Shown one piece after another: positions 9,404 through 20,026 of a stretch of 64,000 nucleotides of DNA. Made by a program: the position numbers and the translations under genes. Each line of letters opens with the position of its first letter. Positions within the stretch are counted from its first letter, which is position 1. The stretch covers positions 190,001 through 254,000 of the forward strand of contig JACEFZ010028117.1 of NCBI GenBank assembly GCA_014155875.1, read 5' to 3'. The notes under the pieces were generated by a model. The model made no database searches, was not told the DNA's origin, and was given only the letters and a program-made list of their open reading frames with translations. The stretch is from Cepaea nemoralis. Its lineage: Eukaryota; Mollusca; Gastropoda; Stylommatophora; Helicidae.

Positions 9404-10935
9404 CTTGTGCTTTTCTTTATCATCATTAGAAGCGTTCTTTCTCCTCCTTATGCTTGTCCTTTCTGTCTTTATGCCGATCTCCCTTTACATCCTTGCTCTT
9501 TTGTGGCACCTTTTCTGGTGGCTCCACCCGTTCTTTCTTCTCAATCTTTATCTTGGGTTTCTCTTTTTCTTTAGCCAATTCCACTTTTGCCAGGTTTCAC
9601 TGACTGATGGTCTGAGTGGTCCACTCGAGATTCAATCTTAAATTCTGGAGCAAAGAGATCATCTTCAGGTTGAATTCTTCTGTGGAACTTATGACTAGAC
9701 TGATCCTGAAGATGTTGCATGTTTTGTGGTTGGTACAGAAGGTTCTTGTTTCACTACGGGCTGCGGAGGAGGTGGAGGAGGAGGTAGTGATGGAGCTACT
9801 GTCTCAGCAGCACTGGGCCTTCTGGAAGGAATAGAAGTATCTGGAGGACTGTCGTTGAATTCATACACCTGCAGTTCTTCAGAAGAGTATTTATCTGAGA
9901 CAAATGGCTTAACGTCGACAGGTGGCGGTGGTTCTGGCAGTTTCTGAATCTTTGGAGGTCTGCCGGGCTTTCTCTTAACCTTTATTTCCTGACCTTTTCC
10001 ATCAACTTGAGTCTTCACAGCTGAACTTCCACTGGCAGAAGATCCCTCGGCTTTCTCTTCTTTTCTCTTGCGTTTCTTGATTTTTCCATCTTTGGGTGGC
10101 ACGTCACGGAGAACAGAATTGATACTATCATTGATAGCTTCCATTCTGGCCTTCATCTGGGCACCTCCCTTCAGTATCAATGACTAGTGGCTGTTCAGGA
10201 GAAGGTACTCGTGACGAAGGAGAAGACAGATTTCTCAGCTCTTCATCAGTGTCAACAAATTCAGCAGATTTTTTCTCTTTCTTCTTCTTTCCTTCCTCGG
10301 AATTAGTCTGCACTACCAACTTTTTAGATTTCTCTGGAAAACCACTCTCCCTAGGTACGTCAGCTACTTTATGATCTTTAATTTTTGACTTTGAAAAATG
10401 TTTTGATGACTTCTTGTTCATTTTCAGTTTCTTCAGGAACTTAGCTGCAGCCTTGCTACTGACTGACTTTTTGCCAATTTCTTTCCCCACTCCTTCCATG
10501 ACTGCTTTACTGACTAGTTTCTTCCCTAGTTCCTTTCCTAAACTATCTACTGAAATCTTGCTACTAAATGATTTCTTTGATAGCTCTTTGCCCAACTCCT
10601 TTGATAAAGTTTTTGCTGCCTGTTCATGAAGCATCTTTCTCTTTTGAGGCGATTTCTTGCTCTTCTTACTATCAATCTTACTAGAAACCAAACTCTCTGT
10701 CCCAATCCCACCAACGTTTATGGAGATTTTTGAACCTCCTACAGAATCTTTGGTCTTGCCAGAGTTTTCCTTATTCGCGATTTCGGACAAGGTGCGTGGA
10801 TTAGGTGGTGGCATTCGTGGCTCAGGAAGACGACCCTGGCAACCCTGTCGAGTTGTCAACACTCCATTTGGTCCCATGAACACACAGGTCATCTCGTACT
10901 GTGAATGACCGGCCTCTTCTGGTAGGTTTCCGGGC
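9404..10935 (-). CDS. TAF3: TAF3 coding exon 4 (large, four frame breaks)
   Basis: Minus-strand exon after TTAACAG (10936-10942), ending at a GTAAAT donor (9398-9403). It opens RPGNLPEEAGHSQYEMTCV, continues through GRLPEPRMPPPNPRTL and a Lys/Ser-rich stretch, then MKARMEAINDSINSVLRD, a KRKPGRPPK AT-hook-like motif, a Pro-rich run and a Lys/Glu tail ending DDKEKHK. The frame must change four times: between 10,188 and 10,128, 9,750 and 9,698, 9,597 and 9,574, and about 9,470 and 9,429. Coding character persists on both sides of each break and the phases at both splice junctions agree only if all four occur. Uncorrected long-read indels are the simplest cause; real decay cannot be excluded. Confidence 0.82.
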
Positions 10936-11024
10936 CTGTTAAGAAAAGAAACTGTCATTAACAGTACTGCACAGGTAAAGACAATTTTATAGCAGTAATT
11001 TTTTTTATTTGGCGTTTGCTTGCT
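10936..11024. other. Short intron 3 segment
   Basis: Sequence between exon 4 and a SINE; it holds only the splice acceptor and pyrimidine tract of exon 4. Confidence 0.5.
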
Positions 11025-11280
11025 TTGACCTCAAGCATAGTCCATACACATACTTCTAGTAGTGCTGGACTGAATTTTGCGTGTGGATTAGCTTTTCCTA
11101 TTAACAGTGTCCCTCGCCATCAGGTGAACCCACTCCAACCTCAGAGGTACTTGTAATTTACATCCCCAAGTCAAGGACATGAGGTCAACATTTTAGTCCA
11201 ACTGTTCAGTGTAGGGGTTGAACCCCCTTACCTCGTAAGAACACACATTCTTATCCATCCGGCCATGCTGACTTCACAAA
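11025..11280 (-). mobile_element. SINE family A copy
   Basis: The body block AATTTACATCCCCAAGTCAA and the complement of the B-box (GGGGTTGAACCCC) show a minus-strand family A SINE. Similar copies lie at 14,300, 30,450, 31,218, 47,935 and 56,585. Confidence 0.85.
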
Positions 11281-11504
11281 TTTCACTTAAATATGCCTGT
11301 CTTTTGAACCATGAATGCAAGTTTATCTTTCTGATGTGTGGTAGAAGCTAATGTAAGTGTGACAAAGAACATTACAGTAAAACAGACAAGTGTAACCATC
11401 TCAACAGTGGCATAATCTATTGTAAGACAAGACACATAGCGAAACAGACAACATACTGTTCAGTGTTGAACGATTGTTACCTAGAACTTCATCTGTGGTA
11501 TAGC

Positions 11505-11905
11505 AGTATATGCCATAAGTAAAGTAAGCAAAAGTGAAGTAAGCAAAAGTGAAGTAAACAAAAGTGAAGTAAAAGTAAGCAAAAGTGAAGTAAGCAAAAG
11601 TGAAGTAAGCAAAAGTGAAGTAAGCAAAAGTTAAGTAAAAGTAAGCAAAAGTGAAGTAAAAGTAAGCAAAAGTGAAGTAAGCAAAAGTGAAGTAAACAAA
11701 AGAAAAGTAAGTAAAAGTGAAGTAAAAGTAAGCAAAAGTTAAGTAAGCAAAAGTGAAGTAAACAAAAGAAAAGTAAGCAAAAGTGAACTAAGAGTAAGCA
11801 AAAGTGAAGTAAAAGTAAGCAAAAGTGAAGTAAAAGTAAGCAAAAGTGAAGTAAGCAAAAGTAAGCAAAAGTGAAGTAAGCAAAAGTAAAGTAGGCAAAA
11901 GACTT
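11505..11905. repeat. AAGTGAAGTAAGCAA tandem array
   Basis: Mixed short units (AAAAGTGAAGTAAGC and AAGTGAAGTAAAAGTAAGC) repeat for about 400 bp. The minus-strand Leu/His/Phe/Cys-rich frame here is a by-product of the array. Confidence 0.92.
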
Positions 11906-11914
11906 ACAAGCCTC

Positions 11915-12060
11915 GAGGTGTATTGGTCCTAGCCCCATATCTGTATAGACCAACTGACCGGTGATGTGGTCAATATCACACTGACCGTCATTGTTTCTCA
12001 GGACATTTCTTGGTACCCATTTTAAGCTTTTAGACACTGTCACAGGGGTCTTACATGCTA
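11915..12060 (-). mobile_element. Repeat/SINE family H fragment
   Basis: The minus-strand text reads like a short exon but matches 19,660-19,840 and 47,365-47,550, where the same blocks (GACATTTCTTGGTACC-like, TATAGACCAACTGACC-like) occur outside any gene. The 47-kb copy has a tRNA-like B-box (GGTTCGATCC on the minus strand). Confidence 0.7.
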
Positions 12061-12419
12061 AAAAACATTGGCATTTCTTCTTCTTTGTCTTCTTCAGTGT
12101 TAAGAAAATCCGTCAATCTATATCTGCAACCCTGACACCAGAGATGCCCATTGTCTTCTAAAGACCAGTTCAAAGCTTCATAACAATGGTTTCAGCTTTG
12201 CAACCTCTGGCCATGTCTGGAAATGCAGATCTCTGTAAGTTGGGCAATCTTGAAGCACTATGTGTTCAGAATTCTAAACTGCAGTTCTACACAGGCATTT
12301 GTCTGAGCGGGAGATGGTATGGTGTCATCTCACAGAGAAACATTTAATGGAGAAACATCTCACGGAGATATATTTAATGTAGACAATAAATATTAATAAA
12401 CATTTAATGGCAGTGGAAA

Positions 12420-12740
12420 TGTAGCTTTTGTAGAAAATGCAAAGATGCCAGGGACGGATAGAAAAATGAAGGAGACAGTCCTTGAGGAAAATGAACATAG
12501 AGAAATTAGACATAGTCAAGATTTTTGGGGCACATTATAAGAAGGAATAAACTAGACAACTAAGTGACAACTGGCAAAAGTGTTGGGAAAAGAGCAAGGG
12601 GAAGGCAGAAAGAAAGAAATACAGGGATGGCTTGGCCACATGGCATAATCTGGACACAAACAAAGACCTGACTCACAACGGGTGATTGTGTAAAATGGCG
12701 AATCATGACAGCTCACACTTATTGCATGGCACATGAAAAT
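12420..12740 (+). pseudogene. LINE ORF2 C-terminal remnant
   Basis: Heavily mutated plus-strand copy of the LINE tail seen at 18.0-18.2, 37.2-37.6 and 58.2-58.6 kb (GAAATTAGACATAGTCAAG, GTGACAACTGGCAA, GGCTTGGCCACATGG, GGCACATGA). Confidence 0.75.
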
Positions 12741-13386
12741 AATTAGTTCAAGATGAGGAATAGAGATGTTCAATTTGAGGACAAGACACACAGAAAGCTG
12801 GCCACAGACATCAAATGGAAACAGTTAACATCATTTGAGCATGTCACAAAAGAGCGGCAAATTAATATACGGCAAAATAATCCTGTAACATCCAGTAGTA
12901 AGGATTAATAAAGGAACAAATAATAGATTAGCAGAAATAAAAGATTCAGGACAGTCTTGATTCATGGTAGGACAAGATATCAATAAATGAATCTACGTCG
13001 CCATAAAGCAAGTTACACTGGAGTATTTCTTCAAGTCTGTGGTCCATATATTTGATGTCGATAAGTATTTCTTTCAGACTTGCCTTCTCTTAACCCACTG
13101 ACTATCCCCCGTCTACCTGCAAGGCTGTTGTGTCTGGGTCAGGTCCCTATATATCAACCTGTCTAATATGGAAGACCCTGCCAGTTAATTATGCTGCCAT
13201 CCACAAAGCAACAAGAGTCATTCCAACCCTCAGGTTCCTCTACCACTTTAAATTGCAGACACAGAAGAGTTGCAACAAATGAATAATTCATCAACAGCAC
13301 CAAAGAAGGAGGTTTGTATCAAAGCATGCTGCCCCATGCAAACTATTATGAAGAACAGCACTATGAAGTACACCTTGAAACCTTAC
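12741..13386. other. Intron sequence without recognisable features
   Basis: TAF3 intron 3 up to the exon 3 donor. No repeat family or exon recognised. Confidence 0.5.
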
Positions 13387-13561
13387 CTAGGACGTTTGCT
13401 TGCTGGCAAATCCGGTGTAGATATGGGTGCCGGTCTTTTATCTCCGACATTACTATCATCTTTCTCCTCATTTCCTTGACTCAACTCAGCTTTTGATGGG
13501 GCATCAATTCCATTAACTGTTCCATTCAATGGAGATGAGATTTTTTCCTCCGGTATTTCAT
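13387..13561 (-). CDS. TAF3: TAF3 coding exon 3
   Basis: A 175-bp exon with acceptor TCTTAG (13562-13567) and donor GTAAGG (13381-13386). The first two bases complete an Asp codon begun in exon 2. The peptide is EIPEEKISSPLNG... with VGDKRPAPISTPDLPASKRP at its end, comparable to the GKRPLDSPEAEELPAMKRPR segment that follows the histone fold in vertebrate TAF3. It ends with two bases of an Arg codon completed by exon 4. The exon is intact. Confidence 0.9.
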
Positions 13562-13669
13562 CTAAGAGAATTTGAAATGAACAAAATATAATAACAGGGT
13601 AATGCTTTATATTTATATATGTATAGAACAGTAAAGACAGTAACTACTGTGTCAAACAACTGTCATTTA

Positions 13670-13965
13670 CTGCCAATATAGTACCTTGCGGTGTATAGCA
13701 GAGGGGTCTTTGAGCCTGAGGAATTAAGGCCACCTGGCTAGTGCAGTCATTTACTGCCAATATAGTACCTTGCGGTGTGTAGCAGAGGGGTCTTTGAGCC
13801 TGAGGAATTCAGGCCACCTGGCTAGTGCAGTCGCCGTGAACTGTGCAGGTTAGGATTTTCTTTTTGCCCCCGACAGAAAAAAATCCCACACCTTACAGAG
13901 GGATCGAACCCAGGTCTCTTGATGGAGAGTCCGGCGTTCTAGCCACTCAGCCAGATAACATCAAA
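13670..13965 (-). mobile_element. SINE family E copy with duplicated end
   Basis: On the minus strand a tRNA-like head (TGGCTGAGTGGCTAGAACG, then a GGGTTCGATCC B-box) precedes a body with AGGATTTTCTTTTTGCCC (plus-strand reading). The distal ~70 bp (ACTGCCAATATAGTACCTTG onwards) is present twice in tandem. A second copy, without the duplication, is at 25,498-25,715. Confidence 0.8.
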
Positions 13966-13989
13966 ATGAACTGACCATCACTGCATTGG

Positions 13990-14285
13990 TGCTCAGATCT
14001 CCTCCTTAGAATTTCTAATTTCTATGACAGTGTGACGACTGATCATATTTTGTGTGTGTCTGTGGTGCTCAGATCTCCACCTTAGAATTTCTAATTTCTA
14101 TGACAGTGTGACGACTGATCATATTTTGTGTGTGTCTGTGGTGCTCAGATCTCCTCCTTAGAATTTCTAATTTCTATGACAGTGTGACGACTGATCATAT
14201 TTTGTGTGTGTCTGTGGTGCTCAGATCCCCTCCTTAGAATTTCTAATTTCTATGACAGTGTGACGACTGATCATATTTTGTCTGT
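13990..14285. repeat. 76-bp tandem repeat, four copies
   Basis: Four near-identical units starting GCTCAGATCTCCTCCTTAG and ending TTTGTGTGTGTCTGTGGT. The high identity implies recent expansion. Confidence 0.92.
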
Positions 14286-14299
14286 GTCTGTGTGCACTT

Positions 14300-14578
14300 G
14301 CTCACTTTAAAGTCAAGCGTAGTCTATAATGCTACTTCTAGTAGCACAGGACTAAATTTTGCATGTGGATTAGCTTTCCCTATTACCAGCGTCTGTCCAT
14401 CAGGTGAACCAACTCCAACTTCAGGGGTATTTGTAATTTACGTCCCCAAGTCAAGGTAGAGAAGTCAATATTTTAATCCAACTGACCGGTGTAGAGGCGA
14501 ACCTCTTAACTCAGCATCAGCACACCGGATGTTTAAGAATGGGCGCTTTGATCCACTCAGCCATGCTGACCTCCTGAC
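14300..14578 (-). mobile_element. SINE family A copy
   Basis: Minus-strand copy with the TTTGCATGTGGATTAGCTTT and AATTTACGTCCCCAAGTCAA blocks, and its tRNA-like head at the right end. Confidence 0.82.
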
Positions 14579-14755
14579 TGATCATATGCTTGCTTGCGTT
14601 CGCTGGTTGTGAACTCCAGCGTGAAGTCCTGTATGTCGGATGGTAGCATCCTGTTGTCCAACATCAGTGTGATGTCATACCGGATTGCGGTTTGCGTGAG
14701 TATCCGCTGTCCGGGTGAACGTAGCAGAAGAAGAAACACATCAATTTTAAGAAGA

Positions 14756-14995
14756 AGAATTCACTCACCCAACACTGGCCTAACACTATATGCTCAAACA
14801 ACTTAATGGCATGTCAAAGCACTTTACACTGTTTTGAAATCACTCACCCAACACTGGCCTAACACTATATGCTCAAACAACTTAATGGCATGTCAAAGCA
14901 CTTTACACTGTTTTGAAATCACTCACCAAACACTGGCCTAACACCATATGCTCAAACAACTTAATGGCATGTCAAAGCACTTTACACTGATTTAA
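14756..14995. repeat. 79-bp tandem repeat, three copies
   Basis: Three units containing CAACACTGGCCTAACAC and AATGGCATGTCAAAGCAC, ending about 25 bp from the exon 2 donor. Confidence 0.9.
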
Positions 14996-15018
14996 AAACA
15001 ATTAAAACGCAACCTTAC

Positions 15019-15264
15019 CTTTCATATTTGGAAACATGTATGGCAGGTGATCTGGTATGTGCTCTTCTCTGTGCTGTAAAACCTCTCGACTTCGCGGGTT
15101 CGGAAACCCTAGACTGGATGTCTTCGGGGCCGGGAACGCTATCACCTCATGAGCAAATGGTACTGGTTCTACATGGTGCACATAATTCTCCAGCTCTGAG
15201 ATATTGATGCCCATGTGTTGAAAAGCCAAGCCCAGATCAACAAGATTTACTTCTGTGCGCCCAT
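15019..15264 (-). CDS. TAF3: TAF3 coding exon 2 (histone fold end and conserved extension)
   Basis: A 246-bp exon with acceptor ATTTCAG (15265-15271) and donor GTAAGG (15013-15018). Two bases complete a Tyr codon, giving YGRTEVNLVDLGLAFQHMG, then ISELENYVHHVEPVPFAHE, FPAPKTSSLGFPNPRS and a REEHIPDHLPYM end. This aligns by eye with vertebrate TAF3 (YGRTDP...DVGEAFQLMG...ELEDYIHNIEPV...EYIPDYLPP), which forms the last helix of the histone fold and the TAF3-specific extension. It is one of the two exons that identify the gene with near certainty. Confidence 0.95.
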
Positions 15265-15394
15265 CTGAAATAACAGAAATATAAAGTTAGTGGCAAATCT
15301 TTTACAGGATGTTACATTCAACCCCAACATTTATTCACTGATTTGTTTAAAGCAGGAGTTGAAGTAATTATAGAATAGAGCAGATGAATAACAG

Positions 15395-15690
15395 CTGACA
15401 AAGGCAACAGAGTTCATAGAATGATATATTGATTGGTACAGATAGAATGAATTACATTTGAAAAATGAAGACATAAACAAGAGATTGCACAATTTATTGC
15501 GTGACATATTTTGCTATGTCTTGTCAGATGCATACTACAGAAAAAAAGTTCAACTTATAATGAAGTAGCATACTGAATCCATTTAACCAAAATAAACAAA
15601 ATACATTGTCATGTGTTTTAATCCCACCATATATTGTTCGTGTCTTCATTTTCAAATTCACAACTGGAAAACATTGTTTTATTTTATAAT
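15395..15690 (-). mobile_element. Penelope-like terminal fragment with decayed ribozyme
   Basis: Matches 8,195-8,485 over nearly its whole length. The hammerhead region at 15,486-15,532 has lost two core bases. Confidence 0.65.
15486..15532 (-). ncRNA. Decayed small hammerhead motif (copy d)
   Basis: Minus strand: TGCAT, CTGACAA in place of CTGANGA, then AAAA in place of GAAA, with GTGCA stem I kept. The two lost Gs correspond to the core positions usually numbered G8 and G12, so this copy should be inactive. Confidence 0.7.
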
Positions 15691-15764
15691 GATTTAATTT
15701 TTTTAAAGCAATTTTATGTTCAGAAATTTGTCTTTGTTTCTGAAGATCTGACGCCCATTCTATT

Positions 15765-15860
15765 GTGAAAATCAATGCCAGGTATCTGCTTTCAAATCCC
15801 CTGTGGCTGACTCTGAGTCCAGTATGTTAAGATTGTGCTCACTTAATCACAGACAAGGAC
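15765..15860 (-). mobile_element. SINE family C fragment
   Basis: Resembles the right half of the family C copy at 33,735-33,965 (TGTGGCTGACTCTGAGTCCA, then GTGCTCACTTAATCACAGAC). Confidence 0.55.
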
Positions 15861-16289
15861 AAGCGAAAAATAGCCATTGTACTATTCACAAACACTTGAG
15901 AACAGCTTCTGATAACATTAGAAGATAAAAGAATATGAAATATGACCACAAAAATACCATTGGCATATAGATAGTACACTGATTCTATTATGTCTAGAGA
16001 AGGTAAGCCTAGCACAAATGCATACTGAGGTTAAAAACATTAACCTAAGAGTCTGTGGTGCATAATTTGGTGGCCAGCCGCTCCTCTGACAGTTTGAGAT
16101 GACAGAACTTGGTGTTCTGCACTTCTAGCATAAGAGAAATAAAGAAGTACTGTAGGAATTCAATTTATTAAGAAACAGTGCAGAGAAAGTGGTTTGAGAA
16201 CTTTATCAAACTGCAGCTTGGCCAGTTACCATCACATACCTACAGAACATTCTATTAGACAACTAGTATTATAAACATTCCCCTAAATG
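15861..16289. other. Intron sequence without recognisable features
   Basis: TAF3 intron 1, AT-rich. Nothing that recurs was recognised. Confidence 0.45.
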
Positions 16290-16410
16290 TCTTTCTGTGG
16301 CGAAGTACTTATGAACACAATTTGTAATCCTGCATACCTCATTCGAAACACAGCTTTGGCAGATTTAGAAGCAGACTGCCTTGCATTGGGTTTTGTTCAA
16401 CGGTAGGAAA
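16290..16410 (+). mobile_element. SINE family C, truncated
   Basis: Holds only the middle of the family (AATCCTGCATACCTCATTCG, then GACTGCCTTGCATTGGGTTT), cut off by the LINE that follows. Confidence 0.6.
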
Positions 16411-16419
16411 CCATGGATT

Positions 16420-18250
16420 GGGAGAGCGAAATAAAAGAGGATAAAGACTTGTAGAATGGGCAAAAGAGCAGGAAATGATTGTAGGAAACACCTGGTTTCA
16501 ACAACACCCTAGAAGATTTTGGACATGGATGAGTCCTGACAGCAGGACTAGAAACCAGAATGATTACATTCTGATTAGCAGAAGGTTTCAAAATGCATCA
16601 ACAATTGCAAAAGCAGTTTCCAATGCTGATTGTTACAGTGATCACAGATTAATTATAGGAACATTGAGAGTAAAGTATAAGAAAGTCAAGTATATAACAG
16701 GAAACACTAAATATGATTTGTGGACATTAAGAAATGACAAGGAAATACAAAACAAATTCAACATAGAAGTACAGAACAGATTTGAAATATTGTCTGATCT
16801 AGAGATCCTATTCCAGGATGTGGATGATCAATGGGAAACGTTGAAGAATTCAATCAATGTGGACTGCAGAAACACCTATTCCAAAATTAAAGAAGGGGGT
16901 CGTAAGAAATGGATGACTGAAGAAATTTTGGAAACAAGAACACTCAATAAAAATAATCCTGCCATATATGAAGAAATTCACAGACAAGTCAGAATATTAT
17001 GTAAGGAGGCAAAAGAAGCATGGCTTGAGAAAAACTGCACAGAAATTGAAAAACAACACAACAGTCAAAATACCAAATCAATGCACAAAAGAATTCGGGA
17101 ACTTACTAATAAAAGAACAAGTACATTAGCAGGCTGTCTAAAAACAAAAGATGGCAAAATCATAATAGAAAAATATCAGATTCTACATGTATGGTCAGAT
17201 TATGTGAAAAACCTTTATGATGATAACAGAGATGAGCAGTATATTCAAATTAATAATGAAGGACCGCCAATTTTGAAGACGGAGGTTCGGAATGTTCTTA
17301 AACATATGAAAACTGGCAAGTCCCCTGGTTCAGATAACATCACAACAGAAATAATTAATGCTTTAGAAGAATATGGAATAGATCAAGTCACCAGACTGCT
17401 GAACACAATATATATGAAACTGGAGATATACCTTCTGAATTATGTAATTCTGTATTCATTGCAATCCCAAAGAAATCAGGAGCCTTGAAATGTGATCAAC
17501 GTCAAACAATTAGTATAATGAGTCACATCATGAAGATTTTGCTACGAATTATCTTGCAAAGAGCGAGGAAGAAAATACAACCTGAAATAGGAGAACAATG
17601 TGGGTTTGTAGAAGGCAAGGGTACAGTAAATGCTGTGTATATGCTGCGATCAGTAATTGAACGTTCCATAGAAGTAAACAAAGATAAACATCTTTCCTTT
17701 ATTGACTACACAAAGGCTTTTGATAGAGTAAGGCATGTCAACATGGCAGAGATGCTTGATGGGAAAGACATTAGACATATTATCTAAGAACAGTCATAAC
17801 ATCTGATGGGAGATGCCTTGAAGAGATTAGAACAAGAATCACCATGGCGAAAGTAACCTTTAGCAAGATGAAAAACATACTGACCAATAAAAAGATGTCA
17901 ATTGAAACAAGAAAAAGAGTGTTGAGGCGCTACATAGAGCCTGTACTTTTGTATGGATGTGAGGCTTGGACAATGAGCAGTCAAGCAGAAAAACATCTGA
18001 TGGCTGTGGAATGTGGTTTCTGAGGAGAATGCAAAGAATACCATGGACAGACATAAAAACCAATGAACAAGTACTACAGGAAACAAATGAAGATTGTAAA
18101 TTGATTAGAGAAATTAGATGAAGACAGTCAAATATTTTTGGACATGTTATGAGAAGAAATGAATTGGAGAACTTGGTGACAACTGGCAAGATCAAAGGGA
18201 AGAGACCAAGTGTTGTCTAAGATAAGCTTCATAAGTGATGCATGAAATAA
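16420..18250 (+). pseudogene. LINE ORF2 copy: endonuclease end and RT, internally deleted
   Basis: A 337-codon frame (16,475-17,488) starts within the AP-like endonuclease (NQNDYILISRRF, then SDHRLIIG) and runs through the linker to the RT start (MKTGKSPGSDNITTEIINAL). A second frame (17,485-17,787) has QCGFVEGKGTVNAV and SFIDYTKAFDRVRH, RT fingers and palm. It then jumps directly to the post-palm segment (YLRTVITSDGRCLEEIRTRI, then VLLYGCEAWTMSSQAEKHL), so the YADD catalytic block is missing by deletion. It cannot be autonomous. It lies in TAF3 intron 1, antisense. Confidence 0.88.
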
Positions 18251-18605
18251 ATAATGTATTAGAGCTGAGAGATAAGAAGGGCTGAATGTCAGACAGGCCT
18301 GCTTGCCCAATTCTTAACCCTTTGAAAATTAAGATTGTTCGTTCATTCTTTGAATATGAAGAAAACTGAAAGAATGGTTCTATAAAAAATAAAATAACAC
18401 CAAAATGTGATATAACAATATCAAGAAAACTGAAAGAATGGTTCTATCAAAGAAAAAGATAACATCAAAATATGATATAACAATGGAAAAGAAAATCTTA
18501 ACCAAGTGTAGACATTTAAATACAAAGGGGCAATCACAATAGCAGCTGGAAGATGCTGAATGCTTCAAGTAAAAGCTGTATTTCAGAAAATGACAAGGAT
18601 CTTAT
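18251..18605. other. Intron sequence with a short internal duplication
   Basis: TGAAGAAAACTGAAAGAATG and AAGAAAACTGAAAGAATGGT occur about 60 bp apart. Otherwise nothing recognised. Confidence 0.5.
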
Positions 18606-18609
18606 ATAC

Positions 18610-18650
18610 ATGAGAGAGAGGGAGGGAGGGAGGGAGGGAGGGAGGAGGGA

Positions 18651-18700
<50 letters not shown>

Positions 18701-18765
18701 AGGGAGAGGGAGAGATAGAGAGGAGGGAGAAACAGACAGAGAGAGAGAGAGAGATAGATAGAGAG
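18610..18765. repeat. GGGA/GA microsatellite
   Basis: Runs of GGGA, then GA, then mixed GAGGGA and GATA. Confidence 0.95.
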
Positions 18766-19135
18766 CTGAAATGTTACATGGAACCTGGTTTGCTGTAGGA
18801 CAGTGAATCATAGAACGTGAGTGAGAAAATAAAGGAAGATTAACTAACAATGATTGCCCAGTAGAGGCTAATGAAAGTAGAACAACTATTTGAAAGATAC
18901 AAGTGTTCTTTGATGATATAATGAGAAGAGATCACTGCAAAACACTTGACAACTGGAAAAATCACTGGCAGAAGAGCCAGAGGCAAACCAAGAGAAGTGA
19001 TTCATGAACTGAGAAGGGGGTATGGAGGAATATCATCAGCAAACTTGATTCTCAACAACAAGGACTGAGACTGGTGGAGAGACATGAACAACTACACCAG
19101 ATGGCAAGGCACATCATGATGATGACGACAACAAT
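18766..19135 (+). pseudogene. LINE ORF2 C-terminal remnant
   Basis: Plus-strand fragment with AATGTTACATGGAACCTGG, GACAACTGGAAAAATCAC and AGGCAAACCAAGAGAAGTGA, ending in a CATGATGATGACGAC tail. It shares this text with 63.5-64.0 kb (minus strand). The GA array ends where it begins. Confidence 0.75.
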
Positions 19136-19364
19136 TAAATTCAAACATCTTCAACCAACAACAGCTTTTATTTAAAGCTATCCTAAAAGTTTCTGAACCA
19201 ATCAAAACATCAGTCAATCAAAGGAAGGCTGTGAATGGCTGCTATTTTAAGCCTTTGATTATTAGTGTATGATCTGCTTCTCCCATAGACCACAAAAACA
19301 AAGGCATAGTAAGTAAAATACAGTTTAGGACCCTTTTACACCCTAAGTGCATTGGACATATTGT

Positions 19365-19645
19365 GCCAGGCCCATATTTTTATAGACCAGGCCCATATTT
19401 GTATACACCAGGCCCATATTTGTATACACCAGACCCATATTTTTATAGACCAGGCCCATATTTTTTATAGACCAGACACATATTTGTATACACCAGACCA
19501 ATATTTTTACACACCAGACCAATATTTGTATACACCAGTCCCATATTTTTTATAGACCAGACCCATATTTTTATAGACCAGTCCCATATTTTTTTATAGA
19601 CCAGACCCATATTTTTATACACCAATCCCATATTTTTATAGACCA
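19365..19645. repeat. ~21-bp tandem array (CCCATATTTTTATAGACCAG)
   Basis: About 13 units, alternating TATAGACCAG and TATACACCAG endings. Confidence 0.9.
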
Positions 19646-19659
19646 AACCTGTACCCAGT

Positions 19660-19840
19660 ATGTAATACCCCCAAACTTCACAGATTCGGAAATCTAAGGC
19701 TAGATGTCTTCGGGGCCTTTACTTTCCGGAAACATTTACTTGTACTCATTTTAGGCTGGGTTAACATGGAAGCCAAAGCCATTATTTAAAATCTGTCACA
19801 GTGCAGAATCGAACCTATCACATGTGAGCAACTAGCCACT
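19660..19840 (-). mobile_element. Repeat/SINE family H fragment
   Basis: Shares blocks with 11,915-12,060 and 47,365-47,550 (a GGAAACATTTACTTGTACTC-like stretch, then a GAATCGAACC B-box complement). Confidence 0.6.
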
Positions 19841-20026
19841 AGGGGTTTATAAAGAAGTAATACTCTACCTATATTTAAAGGGTTAATAATATTCAGGTTG
19901 ACACAGGGGTGTCAATAATGAAGAATGTTCAATGAACTGTGCAGAAAATCCAAAGTACAAAAGGTATGGCAAATTTTAAAACAAATTAATAAACAAACAA
20001 ATTAATAAACAAAAACAAGAACTTAC

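Noticed and set aside
9726..10908. Plus-strand frames between 9.7 and 10.9 kb
   Set aside because: Antisense shadows of TAF3 exon 4.
11906..12043. Minus-strand segment with acceptor, open frame and GTAAGT-like donor that looks like a TAF3 exon
   Set aside because: The same text occurs at 19.7 and 47.4 kb outside the gene as part of a SINE-like repeat, and exon 3 joins exon 4 in phase without it.
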